A stretch of 28,136 nt of DNA from SAR202 cluster bacterium AC-647-N09_OGT_505m (GTDB taxonomy: Bacteria > Chloroflexota > Dehalococcoidia > UBA2985). Of the stretch, positions 20,501-27,227 are shown in pieces. A program made the translations under genes and the position numbers. The DNA is taken from contig VEXC01000014.1 of NCBI GenBank assembly GCA_009391225.1, forward strand, positions 1 to 28,136, read 5' to 3'. Under the pieces are notes generated by a model. The model did not search any database. It saw only the letters and a program-made list of their open reading frames with translations, and was not told the origin of the DNA. Within the stretch, counting starts at the first letter, position 1. Each line of letters opens with the position of its first letter.

Positions 20501-21759
20501 TGGCCAGCAAGTTAGTCGCCATTGGAATCGAAGAGATACATGTACGGTCTCCACTGAACTGCGAGGCCCGCAGTGGAATGTGCAGTCTGTGTTACGGTCG
20601 CAACCCCGCCACTGGCCAGGCAGCCATACTGGGAGAGGCAGTGGGTGTCATGGCCGCCCAGAGCATTGGAGAGCCCGGTACTCAACTGACTATGAGAACC
20701 TTCCACACCGGAGGTATCGCTGGCGTGGACATCACCAGCGGTCTACCACGGGTAGAGGAGCTTTTCGAGGCCCGGGCTCCTAAAGGACAGGCTTCCCTGG
20801 TAGAGATAGACGGCGTTGTGGAGAGAATAGAGGACGGAGAAGAACGATGGGTTAAGGTGACCAGTACTCAGGAGTCTAGAGAAGAGTATCCACTACCTAC
20901 CGGTTACCTGCACCAGGTAGCGGATGGCGGATGGGCAGAGGTTGGTACTATCCTAGCCAACCCAGAGGAGTCGGCTCAGGAAGCGGAAGAGAATGTCCCC
21001 CAGTCTCTTCCAGTGATAGCCCGCATTGCCGGGCGAATCACAATAAACGGAAACGTGATTACGCTTGCCTGGGAAGAGAAAGAGGTACGGGAGTATCTGG
21101 TATCCCCGGCTTCCCAACCAGTGCTGGATGACGGAGCCACCGTGAACGCGGGGGACCCACTTACCCTCGGCCCACTCAATCCCCAAGATATACTACGCAT
21201 TTTGGGTCGGGAGGCGGTGCAGAAATACCTGCTGGATGAAGTGCAGAAAGTGTATCGCTCCCAGGGTGTCAGTATCAACGACAAGCACATAGAAGTTATC
21301 GTCCGGCAGATGCTGAAGAAGGTCAGGGTTGACGTGCCAGGCGATACCGATATGCTGCCCGGCGAGCTAGTAGACAGGGTAACCTATGAGGACGCCAACG
21401 CTAAGGTCCTGGCAGAAGGCGGTGAGCCCGCAATGGCCTCACCCGCTCTCCTGGGAGTAACCCGGGCGTCCCTGAGCACGGATAGCTTCCTGGCCGCCGC
21501 TTCATTCCAAGAGACCGCTCGGGTCCTCACAGAAAGCAGTATGAACGGGGCCGTGGATTACCTGGAAGGCCTTAAAGAGAACGTCATAATTGGCCGCCTT
21601 ATACCAGCCAACCTTAACACCTCTCCTGAGGGGCGACAGCGGCTGGGTCTAGCTGCAGATGCTGAGGGCAGCGATCCCCAAGCCGCCGCTAAGCTTACGC
21701 TGGAGTCAGAGGCCATACACCACGTTCTGGAGGCTGCGCCTGGGGAGGTAGAGTTCTAA
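17524..21759 (+). CDS. rpoC: DNA-directed RNA polymerase beta' subunit with internal duplications
   Basis: The protein is 1411 residues from the ATG at 17524, which gives the conserved [11 protein letters not shown] start. In-frame ATGs at 17500 and 17512 are alternatives, and GGAGG lies at 17507-17511. N-terminal zinc Cys appear in [13 protein letters not shown] and CDRCGVEV. An acidic linker follows near 165-200, then the catalytic [12 protein letters not shown] near 520. The bridge helix and trigger loop region is seen in [12 protein letters not shown] and [14 protein letters not shown], the second zinc site in HDCGT and MCSLCYGR, and late [20 protein letters not shown]. Between the catalytic loop and the rim-helix region are two tandem duplications, described separately. 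All other landmarks are intact, so the gene is expected to be functional. It ends 77 bases before tRNA-Val. Confidence 0.98.
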   Translation: MEFNAIRISIAAPEQVKNWSYGEVTKPETINYRTLRPEKDGLFCERIFGPTKDWECFCGKYKKIRYKGVICDRCGVEVARSKVRRERMAHIQLAAPVAHVWFSKGIPSRLGLLLDLSPRNLERVLYFAKYIITQIDEDKRSNLIQSLNESLNRGVVRNGHPESQLLEETDGTTQESQNLSDGDEGNTNGVQPDLEVDNGPSQKEIQAQIDALEDLRPMQLLTEANYRELRDKYSDIFKAGMGAEGILAILQKMDLETLKLHLQEDIVSTSGQRRKKAIKRLRVVESLIKSGNEPQWMILSMLPVLPPDLRPMVQLDGGRFATSDLNDLYRRVINRNNRLKRLLDLGAPEIIVRNEKRMLQEAVDALIDNGRVGKAISGSHNHKLKSLADLLRGKQGRFRQNLLGKRVDYSGRSVIVVGPNLALNQCGLPKRMALELFKPFVMNRLILDGHVHNIKGAKRMVERVRPEVWDILEEVIAKRPVLLNRAPTLHRLGIQAFEPVLVEGSAIKIHPLVCTAFNADFDGDQMAVHVPLSKEAVQEARQLMLSTQNMLSPSSGEPIVAPTLDMVFGCYYLTTEVPNDDMEDYLKALADALSNEVSLTTEVHNDDVEDYLTNGVSSGNVEALKFNDPDEAKTAYEHGLVDLRASVLIKQSNNGSGTSWFKTTVGRIISAKVQSLKFNDLNEARMAYENREVDLRAGVLIKQSDNDTGTSWLQTTVGRIIFNEVLPESLSFRNEIMDKNLLKDIAAECYRTQGNKTTAEVLDKIKSLGFYYAGQSGTTIAINDIEVPAQKTALIESATGKIDGLEEQFQRGLITEEERYNTAVRIWTDTSDQMTKVIEEHLPTYGGVYLMAISGAKGNIAQIKQMAGMRGLMSNPRGRIIELPIKSSFREGLSVLEYFISTHGARKGLADTALRTADSGYLTRRLIDVSQEVIILEHDCGTTMGITIEAHHNNPLVSPFASRILGRTAASAVADPSTGEIILERDEEITEDMASKLVAIGIEEIHVRSPLNCEARSGMCSLCYGRNPATGQAAILGEAVGVMAAQSIGEPGTQLTMRTFHTGGIAGVDITSGLPRVEELFEARAPKGQASLVEIDGVVERIEDGEERWVKVTSTQESREEYPLPTGYLHQVADGGWAEVGTILANPEESAQEAEENVPQSLPVIARIAGRITINGNVITLAWEEKEVREYLVSPASQPVLDDGATVNAGDPLTLGPLNPQDILRILGREAVQKYLLDEVQKVYRSQGVSINDKHIEVIVRQMLKKVRVDVPGDTDMLPGELVDRVTYEDANAKVLAEGGEPAMASPALLGVTRASLSTDSFLAAASFQETARVLTESSMNGAVDYLEGLKENVIIGRLIPANLNTSPEGRQRLGLAADAEGSDPQAAAKLTLESEAIHHVLEAAPGEVEF
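19243..19360 (+). repeat. 40-base direct repeat inside rpoC
   Basis: The bases 19243-19282 and 19321-19360 match at 37 of 40 positions, with a 78-base offset that preserves the frame. They encode [13 protein letters not shown] and [13 protein letters not shown]. The high DNA identity points to a fairly recent duplication. It lies just before the 52-residue duplication. Confidence 0.9.
19393..19704 (+). repeat. 156-base (52-residue) tandem duplication inside rpoC
   Basis: Copy A (19393-19548) and copy B (19549-19704) are adjacent and in frame. Both start LKFND, pass through VDLRA and VLIKQS, and reach TTVGRII. I count 34 identical residues of 52. In ordinary beta' this module occurs once, ending in a TTVGR-like motif before the rim helices. 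Copy B continues into the normal downstream sequence (FNEVLPE), so copy A is the extra one. Confidence 0.92.
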
Positions 21760-21836
21760 GGGGAAGAGCTAGCAGAGAGTGGAGCAGTACCCCTCTCTGA
21801 TTCTCTGTGAGAGCCACTGATAGAATTCCCCTGTAG

Positions 21837-21913
21837 GGGCGGTTAGCTCAGCTGGTTAGAGTGCTGCCGTGACATGGCAGAGGTCAGTGGTTCGAGTCCA
21901 CTACCGCCCACCA
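21837..21913 (+). tRNA. tRNA-Val (GAC)
   Basis: The full cloverleaf is acceptor GGGCGGT/ACCGCCC, D-stem GCTC/GAGT, anticodon stem CTGCC/GGCAG with loop GTGACAT (anticodon GAC), and T-stem AGTGG/CCACT. CCA is encoded. It lies 77 bases after rpoC. Its sequence from the anticodon loop to the 3' end, and some bases beyond, recurs at 24872 and 26883, so it appears to be the integration target of the accessory region. Confidence 0.95.
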
Positions 21914-22079
21914 CTGTGTCTGTATTGGGCACTATTTCGGTGTGCTCCAGTGGCATGGTGTTCACAAGTTCCTCGTATCTGTACCTAAGAGCATCAGGCC
22001 ATTTTCTCTTTCCATTGACCAGCATGGTTAGGTAAGAAGGTGCTAGTCCTAGGATTATAGCTTGCTTTCTCAAGGACAT
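21843..22079 (-). CDS. Small HTH protein reading antisense into tRNA-Val
   Basis: This 78-residue frame starts at ATG 22079. Its first 40 residues look like the second half of an XRE-type helix-turn-helix (GLAPSYLTMLVNGKRKW, then RYRYEELVNT). It then runs through the att sequence and the antisense tRNA (VVGGSGLEPLTSAM) before stopping. The same HTH tail, at the same distance from a tRNA-Val repeat, is found at 24926-25061 and in trace form near 26932-27000. It is therefore part of the integrated unit. It may be a real small regulator, the split N-terminus of a larger gene, or a remnant. No good ribosome site is visible. Confidence 0.4.
   Translation of the reverse strand: MSLRKQAIILGLAPSYLTMLVNGKRKWPDALRYRYEELVNTMPLEHTEIVPNTDTVVGGSGLEPLTSAMSRQHSNQLS
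21872..21925 (+). repeat. att-like repeat 1, within and just after intact tRNA-Val
   Basis: These 54 bases run from the anticodon loop through the CCA end and 12 bases beyond. They match 24872-24925 at 50 of 54 positions and, over 49 bases, match 26883-26931 at about 41. Confidence 0.85.
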
Positions 22080-22437
22080 TGGATTCTTCTCTCTTGTTTC
22101 TCTGCTCTGTTTCAGAGGTGTTCACAACTTTCAGCACTCCACAACATCATACCTCCTATGGATTTACAGTTGATACCCAAGTGTGGCGCTCCCGAGATAG
22201 AAACCACCTCCAAGAACCAGTTGAGCATGCCATTGGTGCTGATTGGCATTCAGCCTCCCCTGAGCTTCGTAATGGACCATTACGTGAACTCCGCGGGCAA
22301 GACACGAGCCCGTTTCAAAAGCACCGCATTCCCGTACGATTTCATCAAACCCTAGTACAGTCAGGCAAGCTCTCGACCCTGCGGACAGCACCCCAAGGGG
22401 GATGCACTCTTGAGTGACTTAAAAGCCGCCGCCGGGC
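22080..22437. other. Stretch between the HTH fragment and tRNA-Met
   Basis: Open frames exist on both strands, but none has a recognisable motif or a convincing ribosome site. A GC-rich hairpin (GCCGCC and GGCGGC around 22425-22440) touches the 5' end of tRNA-Met. The stretch may hold decayed element sequence. Confidence 0.35.
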
Positions 22438-22509
22438 GGCAACGTAGCTCAGCGGCAGAGCGAGCGCTTCATAAGCGCTAGGTCGCAGGTTCGAATCCCG
22501 CCGTTGCCA
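22438..22509 (+). tRNA. tRNA-Met (CAU), elongator type
   Basis: The cloverleaf has acceptor GGCAACG/CGTTGCC, D-stem GCTC/GAGC and anticodon stem AGCGC/GCGCT with loop TTCATAA. The T-stem GCAGG/CCCGC contains one A-C mismatch. The acceptor is fully paired and the initiator GGG/CCC anticodon stem is absent, so this is elongator Met or, less likely, a lysidine-modified Ile tRNA. The CCA is not encoded (CAT follows), unlike the other two tRNAs in the window. It lies inside the region bounded by the att repeats. Confidence 0.92.
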
Positions 22510-22536
22510 CATCCAGACCTGTAGAGTAAGGGGCGG

Positions 22537-22989
22537 TTAGCCATGTCCTGTAGTGTGATTGGACGACTTGATTTGACCTCGTGTTTCACTGACTACCCGG
22601 CCAACGGAATCAACGGATTCTTTAATTCCGCATTCCCAGAAACGGAGGACGTGCCACCCAGCATCCTCCATGACCTTGGTTCCTCTGAAGTCCCTCTCCC
22701 GATTACCACCGAGTTTCGTTCTCCAGGTTTCACCGTTCGGACCATTGAACTCTCTCATACCGTGCTCAGGGCAACCATGCCAAAAACATCCGTCAACCAT
22801 GATTACCAACTTCTCAGCGGGGAAGGTAAGGTCAGCACTGAATCTCTCGGCTATGGTCCGGTTAAGTTGGTATCTCATACCCAGACCATGGAGGTGACGT
22901 CGTAGTAGTAGTTCGGGAGCGGTATCCTTGGTAGACCTTCCCTTGAGATGTCTACTCTTACTGGTGACTACCCATTTCGGCTTGGTCAA
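22537..22989 (-). CDS. vsr: Very short patch repair endonuclease (Vsr)
   Basis: The 150-residue protein matches Vsr, which nicks next to T-G mismatches left by deamination of 5-methylcytosine. The catalytic Asp is D53 in the SADLTF segment. The core MVDGCFWHGC gives C68, H71 and C73. Lower landmarks are NRERD near 96-100 and GWHVLRFWEC ending at C120, the last zinc ligand. All are in the order of E. coli Vsr, and length is normal. The start is a TTG at 22989, four bases after the dcm stop, with only a weak ribosome site, so translation is probably coupled to dcm. The partnership with a cytosine-5 methyltransferase is the standard one. Confidence 0.92.
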   Translation of the reverse strand: MTKPKWVVTSKSRHLKGRSTKDTAPELLLRRHLHGLGMRYQLNRTIAERFSADLTFPAEKLVIMVDGCFWHGCPEHGMREFNGPNGETWRTKLGGNRERDFRGTKVMEDAGWHVLRFWECGIKESVDSVGRVVSETRGQIKSSNHTTGHG

Positions 22990-22993
22990 CGGC

Positions 22994-24319
22994 CTACGAC
23001 CTTGGGGTCACTTCGGTTACTGGGTCAGACAGACTCCTCCCGGGAACCACAGAACCTGGGTGCACCCTCTTTAACAACGCGGCTCCGATTCTCTCCACCA
23101 CACCCACTACTAATGCGTTCCCCATCAAGAACCCTCTTCTACCATCTGTCACCCCTTGATACTCTGTCCAGCCATCCGGGAATCCGTTAAGCCTCTCCAG
23201 TTCAACGGGTATGAGGCGGCGGTAACCCCTGGTGCCCACCGAGATTATGTGCCTCATCCTCGATGGAGCAGCTCCTATCTCGGATGTGACCACTGTCCGA
23301 GATGGTCTGTCGACCGGGTCGGGGAATGGCAACGGCCCTTCTGTGTAGCGGTATGTGAATTCACTACCCCTGTGGTTCCGCTCCGGACTCTTCGCCCCTT
23401 TCAGGTATCTCCAGCTGTCCAACTTGTTTGTAGGGACGAAGTAATTCTCGGGCACCTCGGAATGGGCTTCCAACACATCAGCGAGAGTCTGTTTCTGGCC
23501 ATCGTACGCAGGTGACGTTCTGATGGTAGTCACCAATCTTTCCCGCATGCATCCACTGTTCGCAAAAGGTGAGACCTTGTTGCCAAAACCAAACTGTTGA
23601 GTGACTTCCAGTAAGCTCCCATCTATGGAGAATGAGCGGATTCCCACTTTATTGTCAAACGTCACTGCGACAGGGAGCGCTTCTGCTAAAACCCCTGACC
23701 GCAGTATCGTTTCTTCTGGTCGCTCATGGTAATCATTACCGGACACCATCTGCGCGACGATGAAGACCCGCCTGCGCTTCTGTGGGAATCCATAATCAGC
23801 CGTGTTGACCACTCGCCATTCAACCGTATACCCTAGGTCGGACAAGCAGGCCAGCATGACGGCAAAATCCCGCCCTCTTTGGGAGGAAGGAGAGGTCAAT
23901 AGCCTGTTCACGTTCTCTAGCAGCAAGAACCTAGGCCGGGCGAGGTTGACGAGCCTGTATATCTGCCACCAGAGTACACCTTTCTTCCCCACCAGACCGG
24001 TAGCCTGATTCAATGGCCTCGCCACTGAGTAATCCTGACAGGGAAAACCGCCAACGACCAGCGAATGCGCCGGAATCTGGAACTCCCCTGCCTCGAGGCG
24101 GTCCAGAGCAATCTCTATGTCCTCATTCGAGTGGTTCTCAGGCCCGAATCGGCTCACATAGACATTCGAAGCGTCTTGTCTGCTAGTTGAGGGTTCCCAC
24201 TGATTGCTCCATACAGCTTTCCATCCCACCCTCTCTAAACCCAGCCGGAACCCGCCAACACCGGCGAACAATTCAACGAAATCAAGGCGCGATTTATCCT
24301 GCATCTCGCTATTTGACAT
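22994..24319 (-). CDS. dcm: DNA (cytosine-5) methyltransferase
   Basis: The 441-residue protein has the ordered motifs of C5 DNA methyltransferases. Motif I is FVELFAGVGGFRLGLE at 14-29, and motif IV is GGFPCQDYSVA at 90-100 with catalytic C94. Motif VI is ENV at 135-137, and motif VIII is QKRRRVFIVA at 180-189. The C-terminal motifs IX-X include ERLNGFPDGW and MGNALVVGVV. The target-recognition region spans about 200-370, so the recognition sequence cannot be read from it. No restriction enzyme gene is adjacent, only vsr downstream, so this may be a solitary or epigenetic methyltransferase or what is left of a restriction-modification system. It lies inside the tRNA-Val-anchored region, which fits horizontal arrival. 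Confidence 0.94.
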   Translation of the reverse strand: MSNSEMQDKSRLDFVELFAGVGGFRLGLERVGWKAVWSNQWEPSTSRQDASNVYVSRFGPENHSNEDIEIALDRLEAGEFQIPAHSLVVGGFPCQDYSVARPLNQATGLVGKKGVLWWQIYRLVNLARPRFLLLENVNRLLTSPSSQRGRDFAVMLACLSDLGYTVEWRVVNTADYGFPQKRRRVFIVAQMVSGNDYHERPEETILRSGVLAEALPVAVTFDNKVGIRSFSIDGSLLEVTQQFGFGNKVSPFANSGCMRERLVTTIRTSPAYDGQKQTLADVLEAHSEVPENYFVPTNKLDSWRYLKGAKSPERNHRGSEFTYRYTEGPLPFPDPVDRPSRTVVTSEIGAAPSRMRHIISVGTRGYRRLIPVELERLNGFPDGWTEYQGVTDGRRGFLMGNALVVGVVERIGAALLKRVHPGSVVPGRSLSDPVTEVTPRS

Positions 24320-24385
24320 TCTAGCCCTTAGCGTACGATAACTTGCTGAAGACGATTGCGATTCATCTCACTCTGAAGTGAAGAT

Positions 24386-24592
24386 TCAATTTGTGACATG
24401 ACGGCACCACAGATAATAAGGCACTGGCGAAAGACCGGAGCGGAGTGCCGGCTCAAATGATACCGCTACCCGAAGAAAGTCCTTGGCATAGCGGTGGCAT
24501 CCAATCCGCGTAATGTGGAACACATTGGGCTGGGAATTGACGACTCTTGGTTCCGGCTTCTTAGTCTGCCACTCGACTCGCTCGCTTTCCAT
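24386..24592 (-). CDS. Small protein of unknown function
   Basis: This is a 68-residue frame from ATG 24592 with GGAGG four bases upstream, a better ribosome site than several neighbours have. The N-terminus is charged (MESERVEWQTKKPEPR) and the middle contains a TRIGCHRYAK segment. I recognise no family. It lies 66 bases upstream of dcm on the same strand and just inside the right end of the first segment. It could be a control or accessory gene of the methyltransferase, or a chance frame. Confidence 0.4.
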   Translation of the reverse strand: MESERVEWQTKKPEPRVVNSQPNVFHITRIGCHRYAKDFLRVAVSFEPALRSGLSPVPYYLWCRHVTN

Positions 24593-24602
24593 CGTACCTC
24601 CA

Positions 24603-24880
24603 TCAGATCAGATGAGATGGACGGCACGATTGTACAGTAAGTATCCAGCGTAGTCGACCGAAGTTAAAGGTGAAATACCTTGCTCTGGTTCTGAGCATGA
24701 GGTGAACAGAACGCTGTAGGAACGTTTCGGCACTCTGGAAAGATACTCCCTTGAAGGCCCTGAGGTATTCGCCTATGTACTCCTCTATCTTCTCAGTGTA
24801 TTGTTCACTAAGTCCCCTTGATTCGAGGTATGATAGATAGGAAAATAGTAAATCAGGACTGGAATTTAGGCACATGGCCG
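24603..24880 (-). pseudogene. Tyrosine recombinase, N-terminal core-binding fragment at att repeat 2
   Basis: The frame leaves the att repeat and encodes a helical domain: LLFSYLSYLESRGLSEQYTE, then KIEEYIGEYLRAF, SAETFLQR and RTRARYFTF. This is the pattern of the SAM-like core-binding domain of phage-type integrases. It stops after about 90 residues, with no catalytic R-H-R-Y domain. It reads inward from the repeat, as integrases of tRNA-targeting elements usually do. Truncation must have happened after integration, or the rest was deleted. Confidence 0.6.
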
Positions 24881-24925
24881 AGGTCAGTAGTCCGAGTCCA
24901 CTACCGCCCACCACTGTATCTGTAT
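24872..24925 (+). repeat. att-like repeat 2 (tRNA-Val 3' half)
   Basis: It matches repeat 1 at 50 of 54 positions and lies exactly 3000 bases after it. Only the anticodon-loop-to-3'-end part of the tRNA is present, so it is not a functional tRNA gene. Confidence 0.85.
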
Positions 24926-25061
24926 CAGTCGCTCTTGGTTCTCGCACCGATGTGGTGGTGTTTACAAGTTCCAGGTAGTGTCCTCTCAAATGCCCCCGCC
25001 ACTGCCTCTTACAATTCAGTAGCAAACTAAGGTATATAGGGGGATATCCTTCATCAAGATT
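24926..25061 (-). pseudogene. HTH gene remnant beside att repeat 2
   Basis: The minus-strand frame gives GYPPIYLSLLLNCKRQW and then YLELVNT. This lines up residue for residue with GLAPSYLTMLVNGKRKW and YEELVNT of the HTH frame at 21843-22079. It lacks a start and has a stop upstream. It stays in frame through the repeat into the recombinase fragment. Confidence 0.6.
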
Positions 25062-25131
25062 CGTAGCCAGAAATCGGCATTATGGTGCTTCCCAGCAGCC
25101 TTCATGGCATCTTGAATTACAGGAGTTGTCG

Positions 25132-25941
25132 ATGATAAGTCTCAAGAGAAACAACAAGGGCGTCCTTGTTAGTGCTACGGGACTCCGTAGCAGGGATTCT
25201 TCTATTTATGTGCCGGGACAAACTAGGCTTTTCAGGATAAGCCGAAGCAAGTTCAACGATTTTCTCACATGCAAGAGATGCTTTTACCTAGACCGTGTAA
25301 GAGGGTTAGTCTCACCCTCAACTCCCGGATGGACACTGAATGAAACGACAGACCTACTGCTGAAGAAAGAATTTGATTTATGTAGGGAGAAACAGATTCC
25401 ACATAGGCTATTTGAGGAACATGGTCTTAATGGTGTTGTCCCATTTATGCACGAAGACTTAGATATGTGGAGGGACTCCTTACACCATGGACTCCAGCAT
25501 CATCTAGAGCATTCAAATATTGTTCTGCATGGTGGTATCGACGATGTCTGGTTTGACAGATTGCAAGAAAAGCTGATTGTGGTTGATTACAAGTCCCAGG
25601 CAAGCAGCAGGTCTGTTGACACCAACGATTATTTGGCTGGAGTGTACCATCAGAGCTACAAAGTTCAGCTAGATTTCTATGCATACCTTCTAATCAAGAT
25701 GGGCTTCGATGTTTCACCAGTGGGCTATTTCTACGTTTGTAATGCGGACCGTAGTGCACCCGCTTTTAACGGACAAATGAGGTTTCAGGAGACTCTAGTT
25801 CCATACGAATGGAATATTGATTGGATTCACTCCATGGTCTGGAAAATGATTGACGTACTAAACTCATATGATATACCAGAACACAATTCATCTTGTGAGA
25901 ACTGTGCGTATGCCCACCAGAGGGCCTTAATAGAGGTTTGA
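25132..25941 (+). CDS. PD-(D/E)XK nuclease, Cas4/RecB-like, with two Cys pairs
   Basis: The 269-residue protein starts at ATG 25132, with AGGAG six bases upstream. It has the RecB/Cas4-type nuclease core: GGIDDVWFD (D137), VVDYKS (D152, K154) and the QxxxY motif QLDFY (Q179, Y183). A Cys pair comes early (C47, C50 in TCKRCFYLDR) and another ends the protein (C255, C258 in SSCENCAY). In Cas4 and AddB such flanking Cys hold a 4Fe-4S cluster, usually one early and three late. The two-plus-two arrangement here is different and might hold a cluster or zinc. No CRISPR array, cas1 or recombination helicase gene is nearby. It is cargo of the second segment, and a role in DNA defence or processing is an inference. 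Confidence 0.8.
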   Translation: MISLKRNNKGVLVSATGLRSRDSSIYVPGQTRLFRISRSKFNDFLTCKRCFYLDRVRGLVSPSTPGWTLNETTDLLLKKEFDLCREKQIPHRLFEEHGLNGVVPFMHEDLDMWRDSLHHGLQHHLEHSNIVLHGGIDDVWFDRLQEKLIVVDYKSQASSRSVDTNDYLAGVYHQSYKVQLDFYAYLLIKMGFDVSPVGYFYVCNADRSAPAFNGQMRFQETLVPYEWNIDWIHSMVWKMIDVLNSYDIPEHNSSCENCAYAHQRALIEV

Positions 25942-26023
25942 GGAATACCTTACTCTGGTTCTCGGCATGAGTGGAACCGAATGCCGTAGGAACGTTTTCG
26001 CACTTTGGGAAGATATCACCTCG
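25941..26023 (-). pseudogene. Second tyrosine recombinase fragment
   Basis: About 80 bases match 24671-24753 at roughly 80 percent by eye. The minus strand encodes SSQSAKTFLRHSV and MPRTRVRYS, parallel to FQSAETFLQRSV and LRTRARYF in the first fragment. It touches the nuclease stop codon and has neither start nor catalytic domain. It is probably the scar of another element's right end. Confidence 0.6.
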
Positions 26024-26046
26024 TATTTAGCTGTTAGAATCCCCCT

Positions 26047-26613
26047 ATGAACTATAGGATGTGGTTTCAAGCCTACTTACGACACCCACTCCAACTTGGC
26101 GCGCTATTCCCAAGCGGGATGGCACTGAGTTCGCTTATGGTACGGCATATTAGACTAGATACGCATGGCCGCATTCTTGAACTTGGCCCAGGTACAGGTT
26201 CTTTCACTAGAGAACTAATAAGAAGGGGAATTCCAGAAGAGAAGCTGGTTCTCTTAGAGCGTTCACCAGATTTCACTACTCTTTTGCAAAACTCCTTTCC
26301 AGAGGCGACTGTCATTTGCGGAGACGCGAAAGACTCAAGCGCTATATTCCGGTCCTTAGGGATTGAAGCCTTTGATGAAATAGTCTCTGGAATACCTTTG
26401 AACGCGATGGGTGGAGAACTACGCCGAATCATATGTGGTGAAGGGTTCAAGTTACTTAGGCCTGGCGGTTCATTTGTACAGGTATCTTATCTTCCTCGAT
26501 GCTCAATCCCGAGAGATGTCATTACCGAGCACTCAGCTGAGAAAATATATTGCGGTCTAGCTCTGCGTAATATTCCCCCGGCATTCGTATGGCGGGCACA
26601 GAAGCGCCTATGA
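26047..26613 (+). CDS. Small class I methyltransferase, phospholipid N-methyltransferase-like
   Basis: The 188-residue protein has motif I LELGPGTGSF at residues 44-53. It has the N-terminal pattern WFQAYLRHPLQLGALFPSG common to PmtA-like phosphatidylethanolamine methyltransferases and relatives. SGIPLNAMG near 114-122 takes the motif IV position, and LRPGGSFVQVSYLPR follows near 137-151. Length fits that family (about 190-200). Substrate assignment is by resemblance only, and it might also relate to rRNA adenine methyltransferases, whose motif I is similar. No Shine-Dalgarno sequence precedes the ATG, and the start follows a recombinase scar by 23 bases, so its original promoter may have been lost. 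Confidence 0.75.
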   Translation: MNYRMWFQAYLRHPLQLGALFPSGMALSSLMVRHIRLDTHGRILELGPGTGSFTRELIRRGIPEEKLVLLERSPDFTTLLQNSFPEATVICGDAKDSSAIFRSLGIEAFDEIVSGIPLNAMGGELRRIICGEGFKLLRPGGSFVQVSYLPRCSIPRDVITEHSAEKIYCGLALRNIPPAFVWRAQKRL

Positions 26614-26882
26614 ATATCATTCAGACCATGGGTGTCGGATGCACTGATGCCATTAGCTTTATCAATATCGTTTAACCTTACATATACGACCTCATGCAGC
26701 AAATAGTATTGATACCCTGCACACATCTCACAATCGAATGCAGGTTGGGAAGTCCTTCCGGCTCGACAGGAGATATATCTCTGACCAAATCCGCCTCTGA
26801 TACGCTAATTTGATTTGGCTCCGTTTATCAATGATTACCCTGGTAACGGAGTCAAACTATTCTCTGAAATTGTAGCTCCAGA
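26614..26882. other. Stretch before att repeat 3
   Basis: A minus-strand frame around 26610-26740 encodes CEMCAGYQYYLLHE and further residues, but it overlaps the methyltransferase gene and lacks a family match. It may be a decayed gene. The 14-mer GGAGATATATCTCT is at 26769-26782. Nothing else is supported. Confidence 0.35.
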
Positions 26883-26931
26883 GACAGAGGTCAGTGCCTC
26901 GAGCCCACTCCAGCCCATCACTGTATCTGTA
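26883..26931 (+). repeat. att-like repeat 3, degenerate
   Basis: It matches 21876-21924 at about 41 of 49 positions, including the outer CACTGTNTCTGTA part. The similarity continues past it: ATGGTGTTCACAA follows repeat 1 and repeat 3 at similar distances. Confidence 0.75.
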
Positions 26932-27227
26932 GCAGTCTCTTTATTCTTTATGCGCTCCCACATGGTGTTCACAACTTCCGTTTAGAGCATAGGTACACCT
27001 AAATCATCTCTAGGTAAAATCTTTGCTCATAGTCTACTTCCTATGATGTCGCCTTTACAGCGATGATCATGTTACAGGTGTAGGATTCGCCTTCCTGTGA
27101 ACATCTCCAATAGAAGCCCCTAGAAGGCCCTTGAGGGCCTGTAGTGCTATGTGATCAACGTGACGTATAATGAATCCTAGGCGGCTTGGAGTTCCATAGT
27201 GGATTATGCACAACTGGTGGATATGAG
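26932..27227. other. Element tail and leader of the lipoprotein gene
   Basis: The minus strand near 26932-27000 still encodes EVVNTMWERIKNKETATDTV, the same VNT...TDTV tail seen in the other two HTH copies, with an in-frame stop just upstream. The rest, to the lipoprotein start, has no supported gene. Confidence 0.5.

Larger units (their letters stand above)
21872..26931. mobile_element. tRNA-Val-anchored accessory region with three att-like repeats
   Basis: Three direct repeats of the tRNA-Val 3' half (21872, 24872, 26883) divide this region into two segments of about 3.0 and 2.0 kb. The first holds tRNA-Met, vsr, dcm and a small gene. The second holds a Cas4-like nuclease and a methyltransferase. 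Tyrosine-recombinase N-terminal fragments lie at 24603-24880 and 25941-26023. This is the layout of serial integration at a tRNA followed by decay. No complete integrase is present, so autonomous mobility is unlikely now. Confidence 0.7.

Noticed and set aside
21760..21836. Intrinsic terminator after rpoC
   Set aside because: CAGAGAG/CTCTCTG can pair, but no U-tract follows, so a terminator is not supported. rpoC and tRNA-Val could be co-transcribed.
22062..22417. Overlapping plus-strand frames between the HTH fragment and tRNA-Met
   Set aside because: No recognisable family, no ribosome site, and one overlaps the start of the HTH frame. They may be decayed sequence, but nothing supports a gene.
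25132..25941. CRISPR-Cas locus suggested by the Cas4-like nuclease
   Set aside because: No CRISPR repeats with regular spacers and no other cas gene are present anywhere in the window.
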